From JABWCE01 sp964617955 (lineage in GTDB: Bacteria; Bacteroidota; Bacteroidia; NS11-12g; UBA9320): 64,000 bases of DNA. The notes under the pieces were generated by a model. That model searched no databases and was not told where the DNA came from. It saw only the letters and a list, made by a program, of their open reading frames with translations. The stretch covers positions 62,001-126,000 of the forward strand of contig CAZTXB010000009.1 in assembly GCA_964617955.1 (NCBI GenBank), read 5' to 3'. Positions 19,094 through 26,181 of this stretch are shown piece by piece (position 1 is the first letter of the stretch; each line of letters starts with the position of its first letter). A program made the translations under genes and the position numbers.

Positions 19094-19384
19094 ATGAACG
19101 ATATTCAGCAATTAATAATAAATATAAAGGAAAAAACAGAAAAATTAGTAGAGCGCAACCGGAGTTTATCCTTAGAAAATCGCGAAATAAATGAAAAACT
19201 CATGCACATACAGCGATCTATTGAGCTTCAACGCGAAACCATAAAGGATTTAGAAGAGAAGAATAAATTGCTTAAAATTGCAAATTCAATGGCATCGGAT
19301 GATGAAGGAAAAAAAGCGTTAAAGCAAAAAATAAATTCAGTAATCCGGGAAATTGACAAAAGCATGTTATTGCTTAACGATTAA
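19094..19384 (+). CDS. Small coiled-coil protein between pheT and zapA
   Basis: The 96-residue acidic/basic protein is almost entirely coiled coil: long heptad stretches such as LVERNRSLSLENREINEKLM and LQRETIKDLEEKNKLLKI, with no membrane helix or signal. It starts 3 bp after pheT and lies 20 bp upstream of zapA. The position and fold suggest a ZapB-like partner of ZapA at the division ring, but that is inferred from context; sequence similarity to ZapB would be only that of any coiled coil. Confidence 0.7.
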   Translation: MNDIQQLIINIKEKTEKLVERNRSLSLENREINEKLMHIQRSIELQRETIKDLEEKNKLLKIANSMASDDEGKKALKQKINSVIREIDKSMLLLND

Positions 19385-19404
19385 ATAAATTAGATAATTA
19401 AACG

Positions 19405-19701
19405 ATGGAAGAGAAAGAGATATCCATCAAAGTATTAATAGGAGACAGACAATATCCGCTCAAAATATCTTCCGATGAAGAGGAAAATGTAAGAAAGGCG
19501 GCCAAGTTAGTAAATGACCGTTCAAAGTTTTATACCGAAAATTATTCGGTGCAAGACAAACAGGACGCAATAGCAATGTCGGCACTTGAATTCGCTTCAG
19601 AAAATCTGAATGCAGCCACGGCCGGACAATCCATTTCATCTGAAATGGAGCAATTACTTGTTGATCTCGACAAATACCTTGATGATTTGGATATAACTTA
19701 A
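19405..19701 (+). CDS. zapA: Cell division protein ZapA
   Basis: The 98-residue protein matches ZapA, which bundles FtsZ filaments at midcell. The N-terminal strand pair (EISIKVLIGDRQYPLKISSD), the EEENVRKAAKLVNDR segment and a C-terminal dimerisation helix fit the family in order and length. It lies between the coiled-coil gene and rny, a conserved Bacteroidota arrangement. Confidence 0.88.
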   Translation: MEEKEISIKVLIGDRQYPLKISSDEEENVRKAAKLVNDRSKFYTENYSVQDKQDAIAMSALEFASENLNAATAGQSISSEMEQLLVDLDKYLDDLDIT

Positions 19702-19745
19702 GTTATCCGTCACATTTTTACGCACTAAAACAACAAAAGCAAAAA

Positions 19746-21287
19746 ATGGATGCACTATCATTAGTATTAGGTGTTGTTGCAGGTTTGGCAGGCGGCGCCG
19801 CTGTAACAATATATTTTATTAACAAACGAAACAACGCCAATGCCGACAGCATAATCAACGAAGCAAAACAAAAAGCAGCCGGTATCTTAAAAACTAAGGA
19901 ACTCGAAGCCAAAGAGCGGTTTTTTGAGCTAAAAAATCAACACGACGAAAAGGTAAATGTCAAGAACAGAGAGTTGGCAGAAACCGAAAATCGTTTGAGG
20001 TCGAAAGAACAAAGTGTCAATGACAAGCTAAATAATCTCGATAAGAGGACCAAAGAAACTGAAACCTTGAAAGAGGAACTTGCCATGCATCTGGAAGTAG
20101 CCAAGGTTAAAAAGCAAGAGGCTGAGAAATTGCATGCGAGCCAGGTTCAACAACTCGAGAAAATCGCAGGCCTCTCGGCCGAGCAGGCTAAAACTCAGAT
20201 GATTGAAGCCCTAAAAGGCGAAGCCCAAACAGAAGCACTTTCACAGGTTAAGCTGATTATTGACGAAGCCAAACTCACCGCTACCCGAGATGCCAAACGC
20301 ATGGTGCTGCAAACCATTCAGCGCACAGCAGCAGAACAAGCCATAGAGAACACTGTTACAGTTTTTCACATTGACAACGATGAAGTGAAAGGGCGAATCA
20401 TAGGCAGGGAAGGTAGAAATATCAGAGCCATTGAAGCGGCCACAGGAATTGAAATTATTGTAGACGATACTCCTGAAGCCATTATTCTTTCTGGTTTCGA
20501 TCCGATACGCCGCGAGGTAGCTCGATTGTCGTTGCACCGCTTGGTGTCCGACGGTAGAATACATCCTGCAAGAATCGAAGAGGTGGTTGAAAAAACCCGT
20601 AACGACGTGGAACAGGAAATAATTGAAATTGGCCAAAAAACAGTAGTGGATTTAGGAATTAACGGCCTGCATCCTGAACTTATAAGAATGGTAGGCAGAA
20701 TGAGATACCGCTCTTCGTATGGTCAAAACTTGCTAAAACACAGCCGCGAGGTAGCAAATCTATGCGCCATCATGGCCACTGAATTTGGACTGAATACAAA
20801 AATGGCCAAACGTGCCGGATTGCTTCACGATATTGGCAAAGTGCCCGACGACGATCCTGAAACACCACACGCTTTGTTGGGTATGAAACTGGCCGAGAAA
20901 TACGGAGAACACCCCGATGTGGTAAATGCCATCGGCGCGCATCACGATGAGATAGAAATGAACAATTTGATTTCTCCTATTATTCAGGCCTGTGATGCAA
21001 TTTCAGGTTCAAGACCCGGGGCACGCAGAGAAGACAGTGAAGCATATATCAAGCGATTGGTTGACTTAGAAAAACTGGCTGTTGGTTTTGACGGCGTTGA
21101 TAAAGCTTTTGCAATTCAGGCCGGTCGTGAATTGAGAGTGATTGTGAACAGCGATATTCTCGACGACAAACAAGCCGATTTGCTCTCTTTTGACATTTCG
21201 CAAAAAATCATGAAAGAAATGATTTATCCCGGACAAATAAAGGTAACAGTGATTCGTGAAAGAAGAGCGGTTGCTTTTGCTAAATAG
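19746..21287 (+). CDS. rny: Ribonuclease Y
   Basis: RNase Y is a membrane-anchored endoribonuclease that starts mRNA decay. The 513-residue protein has an N-terminal membrane helix (ALSLVLGVVAGLAGGAAVTI), a long coiled coil (about 30-150), a KH RNA-binding domain with GRIIGREGRNIRAIEAATG (about 218-236) and an HD phosphodiesterase domain with LLHDIGKVPDDD near 358 and AHHDEIE near 400. Length and domain order are standard. Confidence 0.97.
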   Translation: MDALSLVLGVVAGLAGGAAVTIYFINKRNNANADSIINEAKQKAAGILKTKELEAKERFFELKNQHDEKVNVKNRELAETENRLRSKEQSVNDKLNNLDKRTKETETLKEELAMHLEVAKVKKQEAEKLHASQVQQLEKIAGLSAEQAKTQMIEALKGEAQTEALSQVKLIIDEAKLTATRDAKRMVLQTIQRTAAEQAIENTVTVFHIDNDEVKGRIIGREGRNIRAIEAATGIEIIVDDTPEAIILSGFDPIRREVARLSLHRLVSDGRIHPARIEEVVEKTRNDVEQEIIEIGQKTVVDLGINGLHPELIRMVGRMRYRSSYGQNLLKHSREVANLCAIMATEFGLNTKMAKRAGLLHDIGKVPDDDPETPHALLGMKLAEKYGEHPDVVNAIGAHHDEIEMNNLISPIIQACDAISGSRPGARREDSEAYIKRLVDLEKLAVGFDGVDKAFAIQAGRELRVIVNSDILDDKQADLLSFDISQKIMKEMIYPGQIKVTVIRERRAVAFAK

Positions 21288-21312
21288 GTATAATCTTATT
21301 AATAAATAGCCT

Positions 21313-21879
21313 TTGAAAAATATAGTTTTATTCGGGCCTCCGGGAGCAGGCAAAGGAACACAATCGGAAAAGATTATTCAGAAATATGGATTAATGCATA
21401 TCTCAACCGGAGATATTCTGAGAGCGGAGCGCAAAGAAGGAACGCCGCTGGGAAAAAAAGCCAATGAATATATCGAAAAAGGAGAATTGGTCCCTGATGA
21501 AGTGGTTATTGGAATGGTAGCCAATACCCTTGAGGCCAATAAGCATGCCGATGGTTTTATATTCGACGGTTTCCCAAGAACGGTAGCACAGGGATTGGCC
21601 TTAGACAATCTCCTTATTAAGATGGGGCATCCCATTTCTTATATGATCGCTTTGGAGGTGGATGAGGATGAATTAACAAAACGACTGCTTTTGAGAGGCA
21701 AAACTTCTGGCAGAGCAGACGATCAGGATGAAGCCACCATAAGAAACCGCTTTAAGGTTTACAACAATGAAACCCTGCCCCTAAAAGCCTTTTATTTGGC
21801 TCAAAAAAAATACAAAGGAGTGGATGGTATGAAAGGTATTGATGAAGTGTTTGAACAGTTGTGTCAAATTCTGGATTGA
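21313..21879 (+). CDS. adk: Adenylate kinase
   Basis: Adk interconverts AMP + ATP and 2 ADP. The 188-residue protein has the P-loop LFGPPGAGKGTQSEKI, the AMP-binding STGDILRAE and FDGFPRTVAQ motifs, and RLLLRGKTSGRADDQDEAT covering the lid arginines. The lid is the short form without the zinc-binding Cys cluster. The start codon is TTG at 21313, fixed by the first strand KNIVLF; there is no alternative ATG before the P-loop. Confidence 0.96.
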   Translation: MKNIVLFGPPGAGKGTQSEKIIQKYGLMHISTGDILRAERKEGTPLGKKANEYIEKGELVPDEVVIGMVANTLEANKHADGFIFDGFPRTVAQGLALDNLLIKMGHPISYMIALEVDEDELTKRLLLRGKTSGRADDQDEATIRNRFKVYNNETLPLKAFYLAQKKYKGVDGMKGIDEVFEQLCQILD

Positions 21880-21951
21880 CGTTTTTGAATTTTATCGGGG
21901 TTTCGACTTGATACATGTCTGTTCAACCCCAAAACAATAATAAATAATATT

Positions 21952-22941
21952 TTGGCCGAATCGAATTTTGTAGATTATGTAAAGATTTTTTTTCGTTCGG
22001 GAAAGGGCGGAGCCGGATGCATGCATTTTCACAGAGACAAGCTAACGGCTATGGGTGGTCCAGATGGAGGCGACGGTGGAAACGGCGGCTCGGTCATACT
22101 AAAGGGCAATTCACAAATGTGGACCTTACTGCATTTGAAGTATAAAAAGCATATACATTGTGACGACGGAAATAAAGGTGAAGGAGGAAATAAAACCGGA
22201 AAACAAGGAGCCAATCAGATAGTGGAAGTGCCTCTGGGAACTGTAGCTAAAAATGCCGAGACCGGGGAATTTTTATTTGAAATTACTGAAGACGGACAAC
22301 AAGAAGTATTAATGCCTGGGGGAAAAGGAGGATTGGGTAACTGGCATTTTAAGTCAGCGACGAAACAAACTCCTCATTATGCCCAACCTGGAATGGAAGG
22401 CATCGAGGGTTGGTGCATTCTTGAGCTAAAGGTGTTGGCCGATGTTGGTCTTGTTGGTTTCCCAAATGCCGGCAAAAGCACTTTGCTATCGGTGATTTCG
22501 GCAGCAAAACCTGAAATCGCGAATTATGCCTTTACGACCTTGGTCCCAAATTTAGGCATCGTAAAGTACCGCAATTATAAAAGTTTTATCGTAGCCGATA
22601 TCCCGGGAATTATTGAGGGCGCAGCCGAAGGTAAGGGTCTTGGAACACGATTTTTGAGACATATCGAAAGAAATTCTGTCCTGCTGTTTATGATCCCGGC
22701 CGAAACAGCCAATATTGCAAAAGAGTTTGATATTCTTCTGAACGAGCTTAAAAAACACAACCATGAATTGCTTTTTAAGAAAAGATTAGTGGCGATTACA
22801 AAATCGGACTTGATAGACGAGGAGCTCATGCAAATGCTTAAGACAGATCTGCCTAAGGAAGAGGAGTACATTTTTATCTCCTCTGCAACCGGATTTCAGA
22901 TTCAACAATTAAAAGACAAGCTTTGGAGTATGCTCCAATAG
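21952..22941 (+). CDS. obg: GTPase Obg/CgtA
   Basis: Obg is an essential GTPase tied to 50S ribosome maturation and stress signalling. The 329-residue protein has the glycine-rich Obg fold (about 1-158, with GPDGGDGGNGGSVILKG), then the G domain: G1 GFPNAGKST near 167, switch and G3 DIPGIIEGAAEGKGLG, and G4 TKSD. The variable C-terminal OCT domain is absent, as is common in the phylum. The start is TTG (21952), giving MAESNFVDYVKI. A weak 6-bp inverted repeat (21897-21902 with 21925-21930) precedes it. Confidence 0.96.
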   Translation: MAESNFVDYVKIFFRSGKGGAGCMHFHRDKLTAMGGPDGGDGGNGGSVILKGNSQMWTLLHLKYKKHIHCDDGNKGEGGNKTGKQGANQIVEVPLGTVAKNAETGEFLFEITEDGQQEVLMPGGKGGLGNWHFKSATKQTPHYAQPGMEGIEGWCILELKVLADVGLVGFPNAGKSTLLSVISAAKPEIANYAFTTLVPNLGIVKYRNYKSFIVADIPGIIEGAAEGKGLGTRFLRHIERNSVLLFMIPAETANIAKEFDILLNELKKHNHELLFKKRLVAITKSDLIDEELMQMLKTDLPKEEEYIFISSATGFQIQQLKDKLWSMLQ

Positions 22942-23029
22942 AGCCGCTTTAGATTGTTAGATTCTCAATGATGGACACAAAAAATGGCAAGCAGAAGCTT
23001 TATTTGAAACTTGTCTTAAAGTGCTATTC

Positions 23030-23395
23030 TCAATTCAATTGCTCCATGACCGCTGCTTTCTCTATATAACCCGTGTGGGTCCATGTGAGTGTTTTATTTT
23101 GATAAAGCTGTAACACGGGAAGCGCATCTACTTTTAATGCTTTACAAAGCGAAGGATTTTCATCCACGTTAATACGAATAACCACCACCTTGTCGGCCAT
23201 ATCTCTTGAAATCTCTTCCAAATAGGGTTTCATTTTTTTACAAGGTGCGCACCATTCGGCATAAAAATCAATCAGCACCAATTTGTCGGATTGCAGTGCT
23301 TCATCAAATTCTTGCATAGACATCCCTTTGGGTGCGGCATTGCTTTCGGTGGTTTCAGGAAGATTCGCACTTCTCCACTTCATCATGCCCCCCAT
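23030..23395 (-). CDS. Thioredoxin domain, 3' half of a split rhodanese-thioredoxin gene
   Basis: The frame encodes 121 residues with a thioredoxin fold: LVLIDFYAEWCAPCKKMKP holds the redox WCAPC, and VDALPVLQLY holds a cis-Pro (ALP). The first residues, GGMMKWRSANLPE, are not a thioredoxin start; they read as the normal C-terminal end of a rhodanese domain (GGxxxW). The upstream frame, 23355-23738, ends in the same place in another phase. One base removed from the C6 tract at 23388-23393 would fuse both into one rhodanese-thioredoxin protein of about 235 residues. Internal starts (MMKW, MSMQEF) could still give a free thioredoxin. Confidence 0.75.
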   Translation of the reverse strand: MGGMMKWRSANLPETTESNAAPKGMSMQEFDEALQSDKLVLIDFYAEWCAPCKKMKPYLEEISRDMADKVVVIRINVDENPSLCKALKVDALPVLQLYQNKTLTWTHTGYIEKAAVMEQLN

Positions 23396-23738
23396 TTAAT
23401 TCATAAACGAGTTGAAACCCGTCCGAACGCATTTTACTTGCCGCGTCAGAGCTTCTCCCACCACTTAAACAATAAACAAACACCGGCTTTGCTTTATCCA
23501 GTGTCGCAATTTGTTTGTCAAATTCACTTCCGTTCCAATCAAAGTTTAGAGCATTTGATAAATGACCTTTTAAAAACTCTTCAGGTGTTCGCACATCAAG
23601 TATCGCCGCATTAGGCAACTCCTTAATTTTTTGTGCAAACTCCACTGCCGAAAGGGTGGTGGGTTGTGTGTTGGCCTGAGTGCAACTGTTTAGTAAAATA
23701 GCAACAATAGCTAAAAGTATGGTGATATAATTTCTCAT
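23355..23738 (-). CDS. Rhodanese-like lipoprotein, 5' half of a split fusion
   Basis: The 127-residue product has a lipoprotein signal (ITILLAIVAILLNSCTQ) and a rhodanese domain with AAILDVRTPEEFLKGHL and an active-site loop YCLSGGRSSDA whose Cys would carry persulfide. After VYELNGG the frame goes to HDEVEKCESS and stops, whereas the other frame continues as a normal rhodanese end plus thioredoxin. As read, the domain lacks only its last few residues, so it may still fold. The lipobox predicts periplasmic anchoring of the fused domains. Confidence 0.8.
   Translation of the reverse strand: MRNYITILLAIVAILLNSCTQANTQPTTLSAVEFAQKIKELPNAAILDVRTPEEFLKGHLSNALNFDWNGSEFDKQIATLDKAKPVFVYCLSGGRSSDAASKMRSDGFQLVYELNGGHDEVEKCESS
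23388..23393 (-). other. C6/G6 homopolymer at a reading-frame break
   Basis: Six C on the plus strand (six G in the sense of the gene) lie exactly where the rhodanese frame leaves the thioredoxin frame. Five would restore AAT GGG GGC ATG ATG AAG TGG, a continuous fusion. The cause may be a sequencing or assembly error, a fixed mutation, or a slippage-prone switch. Confidence 0.75.
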
Positions 23739-24041
23739 TTAATTTGAATTCTGAATAATGACTTGTTCAAGATTATTTGCGGAGACAACCCCCGACTGCC
23801 GCCAAAGTATCTTGCCTTCTCTGAAGAGTATAAGAGTTGGTACTCCCTGAATTTGATAACTCTCTGCCACATGAGGGTTTCGGTCTACATCAATTTTTAA
23901 AATTTTTGCTTTGTCGCCAATTTTAGATTTAAGGTCTTCTAAAATTGGTTTCATCATCTTGCATGGCCCGCACCACTCAGCCGAAAAATCCACCAGGGTT
24001 GGAGTTTTGTCGTTTATGATTTGTGAAAAAGTTTCTGCCAT
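23739..24041 (-). CDS. trxA: Thioredoxin
   Basis: The 100-residue protein is a stand-alone cytoplasmic thioredoxin. It has the classic DFSAEWCGPCKMMKP motif near residues 18-33 and the cis-proline in QGVPTLILF. No signal peptide is present. It abuts the rhodanese-like lipoprotein gene at 23738 with no intergenic space and follows the small membrane protein by 2 bp, so it is part of the same operon. Confidence 0.92.
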   Translation of the reverse strand: MAETFSQIINDKTPTLVDFSAEWCGPCKMMKPILEDLKSKIGDKAKILKIDVDRNPHVAESYQIQGVPTLILFREGKILWRQSGVVSANNLEQVIIQNSN

Positions 24042-24043
24042 GG

Positions 24044-24289
24044 TTATTTTATTTCCTCAAAATCCACATCCTGAATATTTGACTTTTGTTTTGCGTCCGT
24101 TCTGATATTTCCAGAAAAACAATTTCCGGAAGCACAACCAAAACCAAACAAACCCATGGATGCAAAATAGCCGCCAAAGGCTACGCCAAACCATTGACTG
24201 CTCAATATGGATTGAATGATGACTACAAGTCCAAGAATTAAATAGAGAGCCCTGATGTAGGTCCAGTTGGTTAAAAGTCTTTCTTTCAT
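24044..24289 (-). CDS. Small membrane protein with GCASGNC motif
   Basis: The 81-residue protein has two hydrophobic helices: YIRALYLILGLVVIIQSIL and WFGVAFGGYFASMGLFGFG. The second ends in GCASGNCFSGN, a di-Cys CxxxxC pair at the membrane edge, followed by a polar tail. The family is a Bacteroidota membrane protein that I associate with thioredoxin/rhodanese clusters; no function is established. The neighbouring DUF6132 protein carries nearly the same GCASGTC motif. It is the first gene after a 106-bp gap that contains an inverted repeat. Confidence 0.75.
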   Translation of the reverse strand: MKERLLTNWTYIRALYLILGLVVIIQSILSSQWFGVAFGGYFASMGLFGFGCASGNCFSGNIRTDAKQKSNIQDVDFEEIK

Positions 24290-24328
24290 TTTGATTTGTC
24301 TAAGTTGGGTTCATTTTAATCGGCTCCT

Positions 24329-24378
24329 GAAGGATGCAATGTCTTAACATGTCATTTCTAAACGGTATGGCATCCTTC
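24329..24378. repeat. 9-bp perfect inverted repeat inside the thiol-redox operon
   Basis: GAAGGATGC (24329-24337) is exactly complementary to GCATCCTTC (24370-24378), with a 32-base loop. It occupies most of the only sizeable gap (24290-24395) in the operon. No T-run follows on the minus strand, so it is not an obvious terminator; an RNA-processing or attenuation element is possible. Confidence 0.55.
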
Positions 24379-24395
24379 CCTTTATTGCCAATAGG

Positions 24396-24842
24396 CTAAT
24401 TTACATAAATTGTTGGAATCATGGTGATTTTAGATTTCACCGAATTAGAGATTAAGCATGCTGCTTCCGATTTTTGCAGCACCCTTTCTGTTCTTTCCCT
24501 GTCTTTCTCATCGGTGATGGTAACGGTAGGTTCAAGAAAAATCTCAGTCATTAAAAACTTACCCTCAACCTGTTCCAATTTGCCCTTCGACTTGAATCTA
24601 AAACTAAGGAAGGGAAGTTTTGAATTTTCAGCAATAGATAAAAAAGTGGTCATGAGACAACTGCTAACCGCTGCGGTAAATAAATGTTCCGGACTCCAAA
24701 TTCCGGGAATTCCCTTTGGAAACTCAGGGGGTGTTGCAACTTCGATGCAACTGCCTGCATCCCGATTTAATTCTGGCGAACACATTACCCCTTTACGATC
24801 GGCGTTCCAGGTTACGTCTACATTATAAAAATGGGACTCCAT
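24396..24842 (-). CDS. OsmC-family protein
   Basis: The 148-residue protein has the OsmC fold with both catalytic cysteines: FTAAVSSCLMTTFLSI and SEAACLISNSVKSK. The EVATPPEFPKGIPGIWSPEH segment is typical of the OsmC subgroup often found beside rhodaneses. ATG at 24842 is chosen; an upstream start at 24884 would overlap the preceding rhodanese gene. It is one member of the thiol-redox operon. Confidence 0.88.
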   Translation of the reverse strand: MESHFYNVDVTWNADRKGVMCSPELNRDAGSCIEVATPPEFPKGIPGIWSPEHLFTAAVSSCLMTTFLSIAENSKLPFLSFRFKSKGKLEQVEGKFLMTEIFLEPTVTITDEKDRERTERVLQKSEAACLISNSVKSKITMIPTIYVN

Positions 24843-24846
24843 AATT

Positions 24847-25158
24847 TTATATTTTGTTTCGCAAACTGCTCCACCCTCCGCCATTGTGAACTTCCTTAAA
24901 GCCGTTGGATTGTAAAATACTTTTAGCCGTTGCGCTCCTTATTCCACTGGCACAGCAAGTAATAACGGGTTTGTTCTTGTCTTTCAATTTGTGAAGGTTG
25001 TTTGCCAATTGGTCGACCGAAATGTTGACAGAGCCTTTAATGTGACCACCTGCATATTCTCCAGGGGTACGAACATCTAACACAACCGCACCGTCTTTAA
25101 TTAATTGGGCATAATCGGTTTTATCCAAACCGAATAAACTTTTGATAGAGTCAAGCAT
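24847..25158 (-). CDS. Single-domain rhodanese
   Basis: The 103-residue cytoplasmic protein is a compact rhodanese: VVLDVRTPGEYAGGHIKGSV near residues 25-44, active-site loop TCCASGIRSATA with a Cys pair (the second is the usual catalytic position), and the C-terminal NGGGWSSL. Such proteins carry sulfane sulfur as Cys-persulfide and pass it to thiols. It sits 2 bp after the DUF6132 gene and 4 bp before OsmC. Confidence 0.92.
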   Translation of the reverse strand: MLDSIKSLFGLDKTDYAQLIKDGAVVLDVRTPGEYAGGHIKGSVNISVDQLANNLHKLKDKNKPVITCCASGIRSATAKSILQSNGFKEVHNGGGWSSLRNKI

Positions 25159-25160
25159 AT

Positions 25161-25364
25161 TTATTTTTGTTTTTTATTTTCTTTTTTAAATGAACTGAAC
25201 ACCAAGCCCCCCATCATTGCGAAATATAAGGTGCTGTTTATCGGCTTCGAGGTGATGGCGCAGGTACCGCTTGCGCAACCTATAAAGTAATAGTAGAGGT
25301 ATCCTGCAATTGAGCCCAGGAATACCCCAATTAAAGTGAGCTTATGTTTAGTGAAAAAAACCAA
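25161..25364 (-). CDS. DUF6132 family small membrane protein with GCASGTC motif
   Basis: The product is 67 residues from a TTG at 25364, with helix TLIGVFLGSIAGYLYYYFIG, the motif GCASGTCAITSKP, and a second helix STLYFAMMGGLVFSS. This pattern matches DUF6132. The TTG start places it 2 bp after the upstream stop and gives MVFFTKHKLTLIG, close to usual family N-termini. An upstream ATG at 25418 adds 18 residues and overlaps the neighbour by 52 bp, which seems less likely. Confidence 0.75.
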   Translation of the reverse strand: MVFFTKHKLTLIGVFLGSIAGYLYYYFIGCASGTCAITSKPINSTLYFAMMGGLVFSSFKKENKKQK

Positions 25365-25366
25365 TA

Positions 25367-25573
25367 TTAGCTTTCTTTCGACCTGGTGGATATCCCGAAT
25401 GCGTACCAAATTGGACAAAAATTCAGAAAACTGGTAAGGAGGAAAACGCCTGCAAGAATCAAGAGAATGATGGCAACGGATCCTGAAATTAAATTTGCGA
25501 AATACAGAATGGCAATAAGTGTTGCAATAAGTATTCTAACTAACTTGTCGACTGAACCAATATTTTTTTTCAT
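25367..25573 (-). CDS. YgaP-like (DUF2892) transmembrane protein
   Basis: The 68-residue protein has an N-terminal MKKNIGSVDKLVRILIATLI and two membrane helices with FLNFCPIWYAFGIST at the end. This is the transmembrane half of YgaP-type membrane rhodaneses as a separate gene; a rhodanese lies two genes downstream. The conserved NFCP Cys is present. It is the first gene of the thiol-redox operon, downstream of the Crp/Fnr-like operator. Confidence 0.85.
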   Translation of the reverse strand: MKKNIGSVDKLVRILIATLIAILYFANLISGSVAIILLILAGVFLLTSFLNFCPIWYAFGISTRSKES

Positions 25574-25592
25574 TGTAACTTTAATTATGGTA

Positions 25593-25615
25593 CAAAATTA
25601 CAATGCCCAAAATTA
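25593..25615 (-). promoter_or_regulatory. Candidate -7 elements of the thiol-redox operon
   Basis: Two copies of TAATTTTG on the minus strand (25593-25600 and 25608-25615) match TAnnTTTG. Using the one nearer the gene, transcription would begin near 25587, which places the operator at 25622-25637 about 42 bp upstream. No -33 TTG is seen at the right spacing, as expected for an activator-dependent promoter. Confidence 0.5.
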
Positions 25616-25621
25616 GTATTT

Positions 25622-25637
25622 AGTGACAAAGGTCACA
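25622..25637. promoter_or_regulatory. Crp/Fnr-family operator
   Basis: The sequence A-GTGA-CAAAGG-TCAC-A is a near-perfect match to the Crp/Fnr palindrome TGTGA-N6-TCACA; the GTGAC/GTCAC arms are perfect. It is the only such site I noticed in an intergenic region of the window. Its position fits a class II activator site for the divergent-free minus-strand operon starting at 25573. The regulator itself is not in the window. Confidence 0.6.
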
Positions 25638-25811
25638 TAAGAGAAATTTTATTTTTGGAGTGAGACATGGGTTTATTCATTCTCTCCTAGTTTCAAAAGG
25701 CTTTACCGATCGAAACAGCCTATTTTTAAATCAATGGGTGGAATTAAGCAGGCACCATCTTGCGAAATGCAAATGAATTGCTTCGGCAAACGGGAAAGGT
25801 GTTTGAATAAT

Positions 25812-26150
25812 TTACCGGTCTCTGAGTTGTTCCAAAACCTTAGACAGCGTTTCGCTCAAAAAAGTCACAGCATTTTTCATCGTCATAATATCGGCATGTT
25901 CCATTGCCATACGCTCAATATTTCTGATTTCATTTTTTAAGGAAACGATTCCCATCATATCGATGGAGGGTTTCATCTTGTGAGAGGCCGATTTTATTTC
26001 CTCGTAGTTACCCTCAATAAGGCCGGTTTTTATGCGGTTCATTAATTCAGGAGTGAGGTCGATAAAGAGATGGACCATTTTTTCAACAAATTCTGTATTG
26101 CCTCCTGACATGAGCTCAATTTGTTCAAGATTGTACAATTTTTCTTCCAT
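25812..26150 (-). CDS. HPt (histidine phosphotransfer) domain protein
   Basis: The 112-residue protein is a single HPt four-helix domain. The phosphorylatable His lies in IKSASHKMKPSIDMMG near residue 60, matching the family HKLKG-type motif. It would shuttle phosphate between response regulators in a phosphorelay. ATG at 26150 begins MEEKLYNLEQ; an upstream ATG at 26168 adds six residues. It lies 31 bp after the sigma-54 activator gene, with which it is probably co-transcribed; no histidine kinase is adjacent. Confidence 0.85.
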   Translation of the reverse strand: MEEKLYNLEQIELMSGGNTEFVEKMVHLFIDLTPELMNRIKTGLIEGNYEEIKSASHKMKPSIDMMGIVSLKNEIRNIERMAMEHADIMTMKNAVTFLSETLSKVLEQLRDR

Positions 26151-26181
26151 TTTTAGCACTTGATACATAGATTAATATTCA

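Noticed and set aside
21897..21930. Inverted repeat before obg as a terminator
   Set aside because: The stem is only 6 bp with a 22-base loop and is followed by A, not T.
25655..25725. AGGCT/AGCCT hairpin as terminator after the HPt gene
   Set aside because: The stem is only 5 bp with a 14-base loop and a poor U-run; it may be chance in AT-rich spacer.
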